Source: an uncultured Mollicutes bacterium (GTDB lineage: Bacteria; Bacillota_I; Bacilli_A; RF39; UBA660). From it: a stretch of DNA of 14,519 bases. Every line of letters begins with the position of its first letter. Position 1 is the stretch's first letter. Below the pieces are notes generated by a model. That model ran no database searches. It was given only the letters and a program-made list of their open reading frames with translations, and had not been told where the DNA came from. The DNA lies in contig URRF01000030.1 of NCBI GenBank assembly GCA_900550145.1, positions 1 to 14,519 on the forward strand. Direction: 5' to 3'. Shown here one piece after another: positions 14,196-14,519 of this stretch. Both the position numbers and the translations under genes were made by a program.

Positions 14196-14519
14196 TTAGT
14201 TTTAATTGGCACTCCTAATAAAGTACCAAAAATAATGTTTAGTATTCAAAATGTTATTTTTAAATTCTTGCCTCAGTCGATTTTTGATAATATGGCATTT
14301 AATAAAAAGGATACTTTCATTTTAGGAAAATCAATGAAGAAACTAGATTTTAGTAATAAAGTACAAAAAATTAAATGTCCTACTCTTATAGTGTGTGGAG
14401 AGAAAGATAGTGCCAATATTAAATCAGCATATTATTTATCCGAAAATATAAAAAACGCAAAATTAAAAATTATTGAAAATACAGGACACGTTGTAAATGA
14501 AGAAAAACCACAAATATTA
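14196..14519 (+). pseudogene. alpha/beta hydrolase, C-terminal fragment running off the window
   Basis: Directly after the integrase stop, and in the same reading frame, 108 codons stay open to the right edge. They read LVLIGTPNKVPK, a lid-like segment, then IKCPTLIVCGEKDSANIKSA and IENTGHVVNEEKPQIL. The last two are the late blocks of an alpha/beta hydrolase: a beta-strand leading to the acid Asp in GEKDS, and the catalytic His in TGHVVNEEKP. The nucleophile block G-x-S-x-G and the oxyanion-hole HG motif, which make up the first half of the enzyme, are absent, and no start codon with a ribosome binding site precedes it (first in-frame ATG at 14235). It is therefore a 5'-truncated remnant whose 3' end is not seen. 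Substrate unknown. Confidence 0.7.

Noticed and set aside
1..14519. CRISPR arrays, tRNA or rRNA genes, insertion sequences with terminal repeats
   Set aside because: No evenly spaced repeats, cloverleaf-like sequences, rRNA sequence or transposase genes were seen on reading both strands.

Overview
The window is strongly AT-rich (by eye roughly three quarters A+T) bacterial chromosome from a low-GC Firmicute of the class Bacilli. It uses the standard code: the spoIID-like gene ends in TGA and Trp is encoded by TGG. Sporulation genes (spoIID, a spoIIQ-like gene, spoIIID) beside mbl, and a zinc-type L31 gene, point to a spore-forming or recently spore-forming member of the Bacilli. The very low GC and very short intergenic distances would suit an uncultured gut lineage with a reduced genome; that placement is inference.

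Layout. (1) Positions 1-223: two unrelated gene remnants joined head to head, an rsmG fragment on the minus strand and a probable histidine-kinase tail on the plus strand. (2) 376-2618: an MntP/YtaF-like membrane protein, then an orphan 506-residue single-pass membrane protein with a near-perfect promoter and an operator-like palindrome over its start site. (3) 2642-5898: class II aldolase, murA, an SGNH-fold protein lacking its serine nucleophile, and rpmE with a structured leader. (4) 5909-9717: rpiB, a DUF1146/YwzB-like membrane protein, spoIID, spoIIQ-like, spoIIID and mbl. (5) 9702-10632, minus strand: a TIGR01212/YtqA radical SAM gene, sharing a terminator with mbl. (6) 10661-13799: long-form hpf and secA. 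(7) 13800-14519: a repeat-rich intergenic block, the first 67 codons of a tyrosine integrase, and directly after its stop codon the C-terminal half of an alpha/beta hydrolase.

The core (fba-murA-rpmE, rpiB-ywzB-spoIID-spoIIQ-spoIIID-mbl, hpf-secA) follows the order these genes have in Bacillus subtilis, with the intervening loci (including the ATP synthase operon, murAA and prfB) absent from this interval. Functionally it is a housekeeping region: glycolysis, first committed step of peptidoglycan synthesis, ribosome structure and hibernation, pentose phosphate pathway, engulfment and mother-cell gene control in sporulation, cell-shape control and protein export. The accessory and most unusual parts are the orphan membrane protein and the two ends, where truncated genes meet abruptly. 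Real rearrangement and chimeric assembly cannot be told apart from the sequence alone.
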